A program made the translations under genes and the position numbers. Shown here piece after piece: positions 29,102 through 38,543 of a DNA stretch of 64,000 bases. Numbering within the stretch: the first letter of the stretch is position 1; each line of letters begins with the position of its first letter. This DNA comes from Lunatimonas lonarensis (GTDB taxonomy: Bacteria > Bacteroidota > Bacteroidia > Cytophagales > Cyclobacteriaceae), in NCBI RefSeq assembly GCF_000390185.1, contig NZ_AQHR01000070.1, forward strand, positions 1 through 64,000. The letters run 5' to 3'. The notes below the pieces were generated by a model that saw nothing but the letters and a program-made list of their open reading frames with translations, was not told where the DNA came from and did not search any database.

Positions 29102-29622
29102 AAAGCAATCAGCAAATCCGCCTGTTCCCGCAATAAGTCAAGATACAATCTGTTGGTGAGCAGATTACCTGACATATTTTCCTCAATCTTTGCCAGTCTT
29201 GGCTTAAAGGCGAGAACATGCATTCCCAGGTAATGAAAAACGTCGGTAAGGTGGCTCATGGCTATACTGCCACCGCCGACGCCTGAGGATATCCCCACTA
29301 ACGCACACTTTTTGTGCCGGAAGCTGTTGGGATAGGTCATACCATCTATAAAGGCCTTTAATATCCCCGGAAAGGAGTGGTTATACTCCGGCACAATAAA
29401 AACGTATTTACTGCCCTCCTTAACCTGCTCGTGTACTTTGTTGAAAGCGGGATTCTTTCCGTTGTTCTCGTAGAGTGCCGAAAACACAAAGTCGTCCGGC
29501 AAGTCGCTGAGTGAAACAATCTCGGAGGGCTGTCCCAAATCCGTTAGAATTTCACGGTATTGCAAGGCAATCATTTCAGAAATGGAAGGCTTACGGTTTG
29601 TGCCGACTATGATTTTAATCAT
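29098..29622 (-). CDS. NADPH-dependent FMN reductase-like flavoprotein
   Basis: A 174-residue flavodoxin-fold protein. KIIVGTNRKPS near the N-terminus binds the FMN phosphate, and VPEYNHSFPGILKAFIDG near residue 95 is the family signature of NADPH-dependent FMN/azo/quinone reductases. It probably reduces quinones or other small electrophiles; the physiological substrate is unknown. It is transcribed towards ftsZ and shares 4 nt with the ftsZ end. Confidence 0.88.
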   Translation of the reverse strand: MIKIIVGTNRKPSISEMIALQYREILTDLGQPSEIVSLSDLPDDFVFSALYENNGKNPAFNKVHEQVKEGSKYVFIVPEYNHSFPGILKAFIDGMTYPNSFRHKKCALVGISSGVGGGSIAMSHLTDVFHYLGMHVLAFKPRLAKIEENMSGNLLTNRLYLDLLREQADLLIAF

Positions 29623-29733
29623 AAATGCTTTTGGAAAATTTTCGTAACCCCATTACTACAACCAACAGCAGGGTAAAGTTTCTCAAAAACAGGTTTAAAT
29701 CGGGAACATATCCAGTTTTATTTTTTAAAGTCC

Positions 29734-29741
29734 TACTTTTG
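29734..29741 (+). promoter_or_regulatory. -7 box for purine nucleoside phosphorylase
   Basis: TACTTTTG matches the Bacteroidota -7 consensus exactly, 31 nt before the ATG at 29773; the upstream TTTTA near 29716 is a poor -33 candidate. Confidence 0.5.
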
Positions 29742-29772
29742 ACATGTTAAAACCTCACTAACCTTAGTCATT

Positions 29773-30603
29773 ATGCCTAGTAACCAACCTTACATTCAAC
29801 GAATCGGCGACGCTTTTCAATACCTTACCGACTGCTTCGATACTTCGCCAGAGATCGGAATTGTACTTGGCACCGGATTGGGCGGTTTATTGGACTCTAT
29901 CCAAGTAGAAAGTGAGGTCAACTACAAGGACATACCCCATTTTCCGCTATCTACGGTAGATTCACATGCCGGAAAGCTGGTGTTCGGCACTGTCCAGGGC
30001 AAGTCCGTCGTGGCAATGAAGGGTCGCTTCCACTACTATGAAGGGTATACCATGAAAGAAGTCACCTTCCCTATCCGTGTCATGAAGCAAATGGGAATAA
30101 AGCACCTGTTGGTCTCCAACGCATCCGGTGGCTTAAATCCCGCCTATAAGGTCGGAGAATGCATGGTCATCGATGACCATATAAACCTTTTTCCCGAAAA
30201 TCCATTAACCGGCAAAAACTTGGATTCGATGGGGCCAAGATTTCCGGACATGAGCGAACCCTACCGTATAGACCTAGTGGAAGCAGCGATTAACTATGCA
30301 AAAAAACACGGGCTAACCCTCCATCGGGGTGTGTACGCTGGAGTGACGGGACCAACACTGGAAACGCCCGCTGAATATAGGTACCTGCGGGCTATTGGAG
30401 CAGACGCAGTCGGCATGAGCACAGTTCCCGAAGTAATCGTAGCCCGACACATGGATATCCCTGTGTTTGGCATCTCTGCCATTACGGATTTGGGCGTACC
30501 AGGCAAGATTAAGAAGATTTCCCTAGCGGATGTCATCGACGCCGCCAAGACCGCCGAACCGGTTATGACCCGCGTAATGAATGAGGTGATACGCATACTG
30601 TGA
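29773..30603 (+). CDS. Purine nucleoside phosphorylase (trimeric, PNP-I)
   Basis: A 276-residue cytosolic enzyme that splits purine nucleosides with phosphate to the free base and ribose-1-phosphate. GIVLGTGLGGL near residue 29 is the phosphate-binding loop, MKGRFHYYEGY near 79 and VSNASGGLNP near 112 are conserved, GPTLETPAEYRYL near 195 and GADAVGMSTVPEVIVA near 212 shape the base site. Size and motifs fit the trimeric guanosine/inosine type and not the hexameric DeoD type. Confidence 0.95.
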   Translation: MPSNQPYIQRIGDAFQYLTDCFDTSPEIGIVLGTGLGGLLDSIQVESEVNYKDIPHFPLSTVDSHAGKLVFGTVQGKSVVAMKGRFHYYEGYTMKEVTFPIRVMKQMGIKHLLVSNASGGLNPAYKVGECMVIDDHINLFPENPLTGKNLDSMGPRFPDMSEPYRIDLVEAAINYAKKHGLTLHRGVYAGVTGPTLETPAEYRYLRAIGADAVGMSTVPEVIVARHMDIPVFGISAITDLGVPGKIKKISLADVIDAAKTAEPVMTRVMNEVIRIL

Positions 30604-30722
30604 TCGCTCCAAAGGCAGGTTACAACCTTTTACGAGGCTTTCAATCCGTATTTCTTGTGAACAAACCAGATTTTTAAGGATAATTTTATACAATATCAGA
30701 GATTTAAATAAGAGATTTTAAG

Positions 30723-30730
30723 TATATTTG
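30723..30730 (+). promoter_or_regulatory. -7 box for the 18-residue-repeat protein
   Basis: TATATTTG fits TAnnTTTG exactly, 63 nt before the ATG at 30794. No -33 TTG is seen at the usual spacing, so activity may be weak or need an activator. Confidence 0.5.
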
Positions 30731-30731
30731 G

Positions 30732-30753
30732 GATAGTGCTATCGGCTCGATAG
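30732..30753 (+). promoter_or_regulatory. Operator-like cluster of GATAG/CTATC half-sites
   Basis: GATAG (30732-30736), CTATC (30739-30743) and GATAG (30749-30753) alternate, giving two overlapping inverted repeats: GATAG-TG-CTATC, and CTATCG-GCT-CGATAG at 30739-30753. The cluster begins 2 nt after the -7 box and would cover the transcription start, a place typical of repressor operators. The RNA could also fold as a small 5' hairpin. Confidence 0.45.
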
Positions 30754-30793
30754 TAAAGAAAGATTTTTCAGGACACCTTGGATCGATAATAAT

Positions 30794-31045
30794 ATGGCAG
30801 ATCAAAAATCCAAATCCTACTACGAAAAAAACAAGGATAAAATTCTCCGCAAACTTAAAGAACGATATAGGGAGGACGAGGAATTTAGAGAAAAAGCGAG
30901 GGAAACCTACCGGGAAAGGTATCAAAATGACCCCGAGTACCGAGAAAAGACACTGAATCGAGCCAAAACCCGCTACCATACCGACGAAGAATATCGGAAT
31001 GCAACTCGGGCAAGGGGAAAGAAACCAAGCGGAGGGAAAAAGTAG
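30794..31045 (+). CDS. Small basic protein of three 18-residue repeats, unknown function
   Basis: An 83-residue highly charged protein (mostly K, R, E, D, Y) without signal peptide or membrane helix. Residues 23-40, 41-58 and 59-76 are three repeats of exactly 18 residues with pattern RY-x2-D-x-E-[FY]-R followed by a basic stretch; residues 7-22 look like a degenerate fourth copy. It ends with the basic tail GKKPSGGKK. Similar Y/K/E/R-rich repeats occur beside HNH or NUMOD nuclease domains in phage proteins, but no nuclease domain is here. Helical nucleic-acid binding is a guess. It has its own promoter box and a dyad-rich leader and stands alone. Confidence 0.7.
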   Translation: MADQKSKSYYEKNKDKILRKLKERYREDEEFREKARETYRERYQNDPEYREKTLNRAKTRYHTDEEYRNATRARGKKPSGGKK

Positions 31046-31123
31046 GCCAAGACTTTTGACTCACTTTCTGACTGCTTTTTTCAAAAGTTGGCTCTGCCTT
31101 TATTTTGAAACTACCGCGTTCCC

Positions 31124-31145
31124 TTCCAAAGGGTAACCTTTGGAA
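31124..31145. repeat. Perfect 9-bp inverted repeat with GTAA loop
   Basis: TTCCAAAGG, loop GTAA, CCTTTGGAA: a perfect hairpin with a GNRA-type tetraloop in the 237-nt gap between the repeat protein and the exported protein. There is no T-run directly after it, so it is not a standard terminator; it may stabilise RNA or serve as a protein site. The rest of this gap shows nothing else. Confidence 0.6.
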
Positions 31146-31282
31146 TACGGATAAAAGATGCCCTGTATAGGCTCCTCTTTTAAACGCAACCTGTTGATTG
31201 TTTTCAAATTTTAACGTATAAATCCTTTTTCCAAAACAGGGGAGCTATAACTTCCCAAACACACAATCAATCAATTCTTTTT

Positions 31283-32326
31283 ATGAAACGCATCCTTTCC
31301 ATTCTGGTGACCAGCCTACTGATAGGCTACACGCCTGTCTTCGGACAAACCCATTTTCTAACGCTAAATGATCAGCGAATTGATCTCTCTGCCACACCTT
31401 TTACAATCACCAAAGTGATCGATGAACGGGTAGATAAATCCAATATCGGTTGGACTCAAAAAGGCATGGGCAATATGAGGGTCAACGCAGGTTTCACCAA
31501 TCCATTTGACGTCGAAATCCTTGACTTTTTGAGAAACAACCTTGGTTCGGAAGGACCTGAAATCCAAGTCGTCATCCGAAATTTGAAGATCGCTGAAAAG
31601 ACAGGATTTTCGAAGGAGACCGGAACCTGTGAGCTTTCGGTCGATTTCCTTTTAGAGGATGCTTCTTCGCTATACAGGGTGCTACAAACTACCGTCGTAG
31701 CTGAGGTTACCGGAACCGATGTCACCAAAAAACACCCGACAAACATCGCCAGTGCATTCAAGATGAGCTTTGAGCGTCTCTCCTCGGTCGATTTGTCAGA
31801 CAAAAAAAACCTTTATGCCATTGCCTTATCGGACATTGGTACAGACTTACCCGATTCCATCAAATACAATTACCCTATTTTCACTCAACCCATAAAGAAC
31901 GGTGTATACGCCGACTATGAAGAACTGAAAAACAATAATCCATCGAATATGGATTCATTCTACATCGAAAAAAGGCCTAGGCAATCCAACCCCTGGCTGG
32001 GGACCTTTGAAGTCATCCCAAAGTTTGAGGGTTCTAACCAAAAAGTCAAAAAAGTGTGGGCAATCGCACTGGATGGTGAGGTGTATGTCTATCATCAACG
32101 CGAGTTTTTCCCATTATCAATTTCCCACTATGAACTATTTTTCCAAGGATATGGAATTCCAAGCGGTCAGGGAGTCTCCACGGGGGCCTTGATCGGTGGG
32201 CTAATCGGAGCCGGAATCGCATCTGGGATAGAAAGCTCAAACGCCAAAAAACAGATGGTTTCCTACTACATTGACCCATCGAGCGGCGGAATCTCGCGAA
32301 CAGTCCTAGAAATGACAGCCAAGTAA
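31283..32326 (+). CDS. Exported protein of unknown function with glycine zipper
   Basis: A 347-residue protein I do not recognise. Residues 1-22 are a signal peptide (ending PVFGQ, no lipobox cysteine). The central part is mixed alpha/beta with motifs ITKVIDERVDKSNIGW and GFTNPFDVEILDFLRNNLG, which resemble YajG-like or DUF4410-like lipoprotein cores but too weakly to name. Near residues 296-315 a glycine-rich hydrophobic stretch (STGALIGGLIGAGIASG) looks like a glycine zipper that could insert in a membrane, followed by an SYYIDPSSGGI segment. It is likely periplasmic or outer-membrane associated. It stands alone, with convergent pgi downstream. Confidence 0.65.
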   Translation: MKRILSILVTSLLIGYTPVFGQTHFLTLNDQRIDLSATPFTITKVIDERVDKSNIGWTQKGMGNMRVNAGFTNPFDVEILDFLRNNLGSEGPEIQVVIRNLKIAEKTGFSKETGTCELSVDFLLEDASSLYRVLQTTVVAEVTGTDVTKKHPTNIASAFKMSFERLSSVDLSDKKNLYAIALSDIGTDLPDSIKYNYPIFTQPIKNGVYADYEELKNNNPSNMDSFYIEKRPRQSNPWLGTFEVIPKFEGSNQKVKKVWAIALDGEVYVYHQREFFPLSISHYELFFQGYGIPSGQGVSTGALIGGLIGAGIASGIESSNAKKQMVSYYIDPSSGGISRTVLEMTAK

Positions 32327-32355
32327 AATCAATCCTCCCACCAAACTCGATTTCA

Positions 32356-32394
32356 GGGCTTCCCATGCAAACATTATCCGGAAATGGGAAGCCC
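32356..32394. terminator. 11-bp inverted repeat between convergent genes
   Basis: GGGCTTCCCAT at 32356-32366 and its perfect complement ATGGGAAGCCC at 32384-32394, with a 17-nt loop, lie between the exported protein gene and the end of pgi. Position suggests a shared terminator, but no T-run follows on either strand, so the role is uncertain. Confidence 0.4.
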
Positions 32395-32460
32395 CAAACC
32401 CATATTGCATATCAAATCACTGATGCTGAAAACCATGAGATAAGCAATCTATTTTCTCGA

Positions 32461-34119
<1,659 letters not shown>

Positions 34120-34134
34120 CTAGTGTTAGGAAGG

Positions 34135-34142
34135 CAAAACTA
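34135..34142 (-). promoter_or_regulatory. -7 box for pgi
   Basis: On the - strand the bases read TAGTTTTG, an exact TAnnTTTG match 27 nt before the pgi start. No -33 partner at the usual distance. Confidence 0.45.
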
Positions 34143-34199
34143 ACTAAAAAACAGAGCTGCTAAAAACTTTTCGTAAACTTCCCTCCGCAAACATAAAGA

Positions 34200-35552
34200 C
34201 TACTTGCCCCAAAAGCCAGTGTCTTCATACAGCATGATCCAGGGCTGCGTCTGAAAATACCTCCATGGCTCTGCTGCCAAATTTACCTGGGAGTCTACGA
34301 GCGGCTTTAGCGGCCTTCCATTGAGGCTGCTTTTGACAAAAGCGTAAACCTCAACATCTCCCATCCCCTCCTCCGCATATACCTTACTGAGGTATTGGGC
34401 ATATTGCCATATCACGTCAGGCTTGGTAGCTACCATCGAAACCTGCTTTGGTGTAAGATCCTGGGAAGGGAGATGGGAAATTCGCTGACCGTCGGGCAGC
34501 ACCACTTCGAAGGACGCCGTACCAACTTTATTCCTCAGCATCATCCTCCACGCCATCCGATGTCCCGATTCCGTCCAATTGACGTCGCCGGTATACCGGT
34601 GATGGCGAAGGGGAAGAAAGATCATTAAAAGGAAAAAAGCGGAAAACAGCAAGATAAGCAGGTTTTGACGAGACGCATGAAACTGAACCAGGGATATGCC
34701 TTCATTTGCAACCCTCAACTTGGGAAAGAAAACGTCTCTAACCTGGTGGGCGGGAAAGAAAAATACGGACATAAACAACATCAAATAGGGGAAGATGCCT
34801 ATATGAAAAACAAAACTGTTAAAAAGATGGAAAAAGAGTGCAAAAACGATCGCCGTCCAACGGGTTCTATTCCATATCAATGCAGGTATAATCAGCCCGT
34901 CGAATAAAATCCCTCCATAGGCTAAAACCAGCTGAAGCCATCTTTCCTGAAGAAGGTCACCGATCAGCAAATAGTCCTTCTTTGCAGCAAACCATATTTG
35001 TAAAGGTTTGGCGTCCAACCAGTCGGGCTGCACCTTTGCCAGAGAAGCAGCTGTATAGACCACCAACAGTAGGACTATGTACACCCACGAACTCCAACGG
35101 GGCACATCGAAAAGGCGATCTGCAAAACCCAATCGCACATCCAGCGAAAAGAACCTTCCTGCGGGAAGCAACGCGGAAATACCCATTAATGGGATGAGCA
35201 GGTAATAGTGGTTATTGTAGTGGGATTTTTGCATCCAGTAGGCTAGTGTCCATAATACCAAGTAGGCAATGATGGCCGGCCTATACCAAAGCCCCAGCAT
35301 TACGAACAGCCCAATCGCCCCCATAACCAGGTAATAGTAAACCATCCCATCTCCTGGCAAAGGCCGCAGCCACTGGGAAAATGGTATAAAAGAAAAGTGT
35401 ACAGATGGTTCCAAGAATACTTCCCTTACCCAACCCGTAAAAACCGCACCAACTGCCTCCAAAAATAACAGGAGCCCAAAACCGATACGAAAAAGAGCCA
35501 ACGGAACAATGGAAATTGGCTCGAACAACTTTCGTTTCAGCTCTCTCATCAT
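34200..35552 (-). CDS. HTTM-domain membrane protein (gamma-carboxylase-like)
   Basis: A 450-residue membrane protein with several hydrophobic helices in the first ~310 residues and a soluble C-terminal domain. The opening (PISIVPLALFRIGFGLLLFLEA) and later segments (YNNHYYLLIPLMGISALLPAGR, LDVRLG) are typical of the HTTM family, which includes the vitamin K-dependent gamma-glutamyl carboxylase. In bacteria the function is mostly unknown. No partner gene for carboxylation is visible; downstream of the PQQ dehydrogenase on the same strand with a 96-nt gap. Confidence 0.82.
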   Translation of the reverse strand: MMRELKRKLFEPISIVPLALFRIGFGLLLFLEAVGAVFTGWVREVFLEPSVHFSFIPFSQWLRPLPGDGMVYYYLVMGAIGLFVMLGLWYRPAIIAYLVLWTLAYWMQKSHYNNHYYLLIPLMGISALLPAGRFFSLDVRLGFADRLFDVPRWSSWVYIVLLLVVYTAASLAKVQPDWLDAKPLQIWFAAKKDYLLIGDLLQERWLQLVLAYGGILFDGLIIPALIWNRTRWTAIVFALFFHLFNSFVFHIGIFPYLMLFMSVFFFPAHQVRDVFFPKLRVANEGISLVQFHASRQNLLILLFSAFFLLMIFLPLRHHRYTGDVNWTESGHRMAWRMMLRNKVGTASFEVVLPDGQRISHLPSQDLTPKQVSMVATKPDVIWQYAQYLSKVYAEEGMGDVEVYAFVKSSLNGRPLKPLVDSQVNLAAEPWRYFQTQPWIMLYEDTGFWGK

Positions 35553-35648
35553 AAGGAGATCTGTGAAAGGCAGTCCGACGTAATACCTTCCCTACCCTTG
35601 GAACAATTTCCGATAGCGTTGAGCATGCGAAAAGTATTCACCATTTGC

Positions 35649-37793
35649 TTATTCTCTTAGCGAAAAAGCCAGGTAATAATCTCCCGAAGGGGTGCCTATC
35701 TTTCCTCCACCCGCGGCGATCACTACGTATTGTTTCCCATTCACGGCGTACACCGCAGGGGTAGCATAGCCGGCCGCTGGCAACTTATATTTCCACAATT
35801 CCCTGCCTGTCTGTTTATCAAAGATCCTGAAATATTCGTCCTTTGAGGCACCTATGAAAACAAGGCCTCCTGCTGTGACAACCGGCCCTCCGTAATTCTC
35901 GGTTCCGGTTTTCGGAATACCACGCTCTGTCAGCTCGGCAAACTCTCCCAAGGGCACCTGCCAAACTATTCTTCCCTCGTTTAGATCAATGGCATTCAAT
36001 GTCCCCCAGGGAGGCCTCACGGCCGGATAGCCATCTTGGTCAAAAAACCGATTATATCCCGTATGGGAGTACAACACGGCACCAGTGTTGGATTCCTTTC
36101 CTACTTCGTGTCCATCTACGGCAGACTCGTCCGTGTCGGTGAGATAAGCAACAAGTGCCTCCCGATCTGATGCTTTTAGATGCTGAAAACCAGGCATTCT
36201 ACCCTTACCGTTTGCTATCAACTGCTCTATTTCTGAACTGCTAAACCGGTCGGCTATACCAACCAGCGACGGATAATCGCCGGTCGGATCCCCTCCTAGT
36301 TGCAGGCCGTGGCACATACTGCAATGGAGCATATAAACCGATCTACCCACGCCCATGGATGCCTGATCAAAGGTGGGGACCATGGTAAGTATCCATGGCA
36401 TCTCGTTGGCATTTACGTAGAGCCATCCAGAACTCGGATCAAAAGCAGCTCCTCCCCATTCTCCTCCCCCATCAAACCCCGGAAAAATGACCGTCCCCTC
36501 CGTACTCGGCGGCATGAACATGTGTCCGTAGCGCTTGCCTTGAAGCACTTCACGCACGTAGGCCTCTGACTCCGGGGATATGTCCGTTATTTCATCGTCT
36601 GTAAAAACCTGCCGGGAAAAAGGTGGAGGCAATACGGGCAGCGGCTGGGACGTGGCGGCTACTTCACCAAGTAAATCCGAAGCGGGAATCTCCAATTCCT
36701 CGATAGGGAAAAGTGGCTCTCCGGTATCCCTATCAAAAACAAAAACCCTACCTGTCTTCGTGATTTGGGCCACCGCGTCAATGGTTCTGCCACCTCGTTG
36801 GATGCGAACCAGATTTGGCGGTGCCGGAAGATCCCTGTCCCACATATCATGCCTGACTGTCTGATAATGCCAGATTCGCTCTCCTGTCGCTGCGTTCAAC
36901 GCAATTACTGAATTTGCAAACAGGTTGTCACCCAAGCGTCTTCCTCCCCAAAAGTCAAAGGAGGCTGATCCCGTAGGCACAAATACGATCCCGCGGGACT
37001 CGTCTAGGCTAAAACCGGCCCAACTATTAGCTCCGCCTGCCCGCGTGTAGGCATCGGCAGGCCACGTTTCGTAGCCATACTCCCCTGGACGCGGAATGGT
37101 ATGAAAAACCCAATCAAGGTTTCCTGTAATGGCATTAAAAGCCCGAATATAGCCAGGAGCGGCATCGTCGTTTTCAGAAACCCTCGTGCCTACGATAATT
37201 TTATCCTGATATACAATGCCTGGTGAGGTAGAGATCACGTAGAGGTTTTGAGCCCATTCTCCCAGTCCCTTTTTCAAAGACACCTTGCCCCCATCGCCAA
37301 ATTCCTCAACCAAACCGCCGCTACTTGCATGTAAGGCAAATAAATACGGGCCAGCAGAGAAGAAAATCCTTCCCCCCGAACCATCCTCAAAAAACGTCAG
37401 ACCTCGATTCATGGTAATGGGCACAGCAAACTCCGTCTTGGGATCAAACTCCCAAAGCAGTGCCCCTGTGCCTGCATCCAGGGCCACTGCTTTCATAGTC
37501 GGGGTGCTGGCATACAGCACGCCATCTATAATGATTGGATTGCATTGAATCTGCGTATTGCGTGAATCGGAGAGATCTCCCGATCTAAAAACCCAGGCTA
37601 ATTCTAGTTGGTCAACATTATCTCGGTTGATCTGCGCCAAATGGGAATATTGGGAGCTGAATTTATCTCCCAAACTGACCGCCCAATTATCGTAGGCTCC
37701 GATTTCCTCTTTTGAATCAACCGAACAGGACGCCGCCAGTGCCAGGACAATAACGATTAAGACACCATATTTAAGCAAGAAGCAACTCTTCAT
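35649..37793 (-). CDS. PQQ-dependent dehydrogenase lipoprotein with inserted cytochrome c domain
   Basis: A 714-residue quinoprotein of the glucose/alcohol dehydrogenase superfamily. The start at 37793 (MKSCFLLKYG) is preferred over one 18 nt upstream because it gives a standard lipoprotein signal ending LAASC. Repeated W-motif blades (GALLWEFDPKT, GNLDWVFHT, GERIWHYQT, GRELWKYKLPA) mark the eight-bladed propeller. A haem c motif C491-S-M-C494-H495 and the likely axial methionine in GRMPGF sit in an insert (about 470-565) before the last blades, not at the end of the chain. It oxidises a sugar or alcohol in the periplasm and passes electrons to the haem. No pqq biosynthesis genes are in view. 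Confidence 0.85.
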   Translation of the reverse strand: MKSCFLLKYGVLIVIVLALAASCSVDSKEEIGAYDNWAVSLGDKFSSQYSHLAQINRDNVDQLELAWVFRSGDLSDSRNTQIQCNPIIIDGVLYASTPTMKAVALDAGTGALLWEFDPKTEFAVPITMNRGLTFFEDGSGGRIFFSAGPYLFALHASSGGLVEEFGDGGKVSLKKGLGEWAQNLYVISTSPGIVYQDKIIVGTRVSENDDAAPGYIRAFNAITGNLDWVFHTIPRPGEYGYETWPADAYTRAGGANSWAGFSLDESRGIVFVPTGSASFDFWGGRRLGDNLFANSVIALNAATGERIWHYQTVRHDMWDRDLPAPPNLVRIQRGGRTIDAVAQITKTGRVFVFDRDTGEPLFPIEELEIPASDLLGEVAATSQPLPVLPPPFSRQVFTDDEITDISPESEAYVREVLQGKRYGHMFMPPSTEGTVIFPGFDGGGEWGGAAFDPSSGWLYVNANEMPWILTMVPTFDQASMGVGRSVYMLHCSMCHGLQLGGDPTGDYPSLVGIADRFSSSEIEQLIANGKGRMPGFQHLKASDREALVAYLTDTDESAVDGHEVGKESNTGAVLYSHTGYNRFFDQDGYPAVRPPWGTLNAIDLNEGRIVWQVPLGEFAELTERGIPKTGTENYGGPVVTAGGLVFIGASKDEYFRIFDKQTGRELWKYKLPAAGYATPAVYAVNGKQYVVIAAGGGKIGTPSGDYYLAFSLRE

Positions 37794-37945
37794 AGGGAAT
37801 GAATTATGCATGATTTCAGCGGATAATTTAAGAAAAAGTTGATTCGCTTTGACAAATCATGCATTTTTATAACGTTGTTTGGCAATCAGGCCCGTTCGAT
37901 CGAGCCAGCCCTGGGCGTGAAAGCGTTATATAGCCGTCACACACT

Positions 37946-38004
37946 GGGATGCCCCGATAGCTATCCCGGGCTGCCATGCGAGATTCCATCCCGATAAAAC
38001 GGGA
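37946..38004. repeat. Cluster of GC-rich inverted repeats in intergenic DNA
   Basis: In the ~245-nt gap before the SixA-like gene, GGGAT-N12-ATCCC (37946-37967) encloses the perfect palindrome GATAGCTATC (37956-37965), and a second hairpin TCCCG-ATAAAA-CGGGA follows at 37989-38004. The gap is more GC-rich than other intergenic DNA here. Dispersed palindromic repeats of this look occur in Bacteroidota genomes; whether this one is repeated cannot be told from one window. Confidence 0.45.
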
Positions 38005-38039
38005 CTAAGTTGTGACCTTTGAAAAACAATTATAGACAA

Positions 38040-38543
38040 ATGAAACGCTTGGTTTTGTGGCGACATGCCAAATCTTCCTGGGATGATGTGTTCTTGAGTG
38101 ATCACGAACGTCCCTTGGCGCCAAGGGGAATACGGGACACACCGGACATGGCCACACGACTGAAAGAAAAAGGTGTATTGCCGGATCTCATGGTAAGTTC
38201 GAATGCGGTACGGGCCCTCGAAACCGCCAAAATGGCCGCAAAAGTCTTCCAATACCCCGAAAAAGCCATTCTTGCTTCGCCGTCGCTTTACCACGCTTCG
38301 CCCCATTCCCTGCTTAAAGCCATTCGGCAAACGGACGGCGGTGTAGAAACCCTTTTCGTCTTTGGGCACAATCCCGGTATGACCGATCTTATAGTGGCAT
38401 TGGGATCTTCGTTGGACAATCTGCCCACTTGTGGCCAGTTTGGATTTGTCTGTTCAGCCGCCCGGTGGCAAGAACTTAATGCCCATAACGCACAGTTTTG
38501 GTTTTTTGACTTCCCAAAATCAAAAGGAACGAATATCATGTAA
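38040..38543 (+). CDS. SixA-like histidine phosphatase
   Basis: A 167-residue protein of the histidine phosphatase superfamily. The catalytic RHAKSSWDD motif is at residues 7-15, and a second histidine lies in FGHNPGMTDL near residue 112; S-N-A-V-R-A-L-ETA near 56 is also conserved. SixA removes phosphate from phosphohistidine of phosphotransfer proteins in E. coli; the substrate here is unknown. The ATG at 38040 directly precedes the first beta strand; a TTG at 38019 would add seven residues without family character. The 3' end overlaps the convergent SDR gene by 24 nt. Confidence 0.87.
   Translation: MKRLVLWRHAKSSWDDVFLSDHERPLAPRGIRDTPDMATRLKEKGVLPDLMVSSNAVRALETAKMAAKVFQYPEKAILASPSLYHASPHSLLKAIRQTDGGVETLFVFGHNPGMTDLIVALGSSLDNLPTCGQFGFVCSAARWQELNAHNAQFWFFDFPKSKGTNIM

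Noticed and set aside
29623-29772. Search for a tRNA or small RNA in the gap before purine nucleoside phosphorylase
   Set aside because: No cloverleaf or strong hairpin was found; only a -7 box for the downstream gene is supported.
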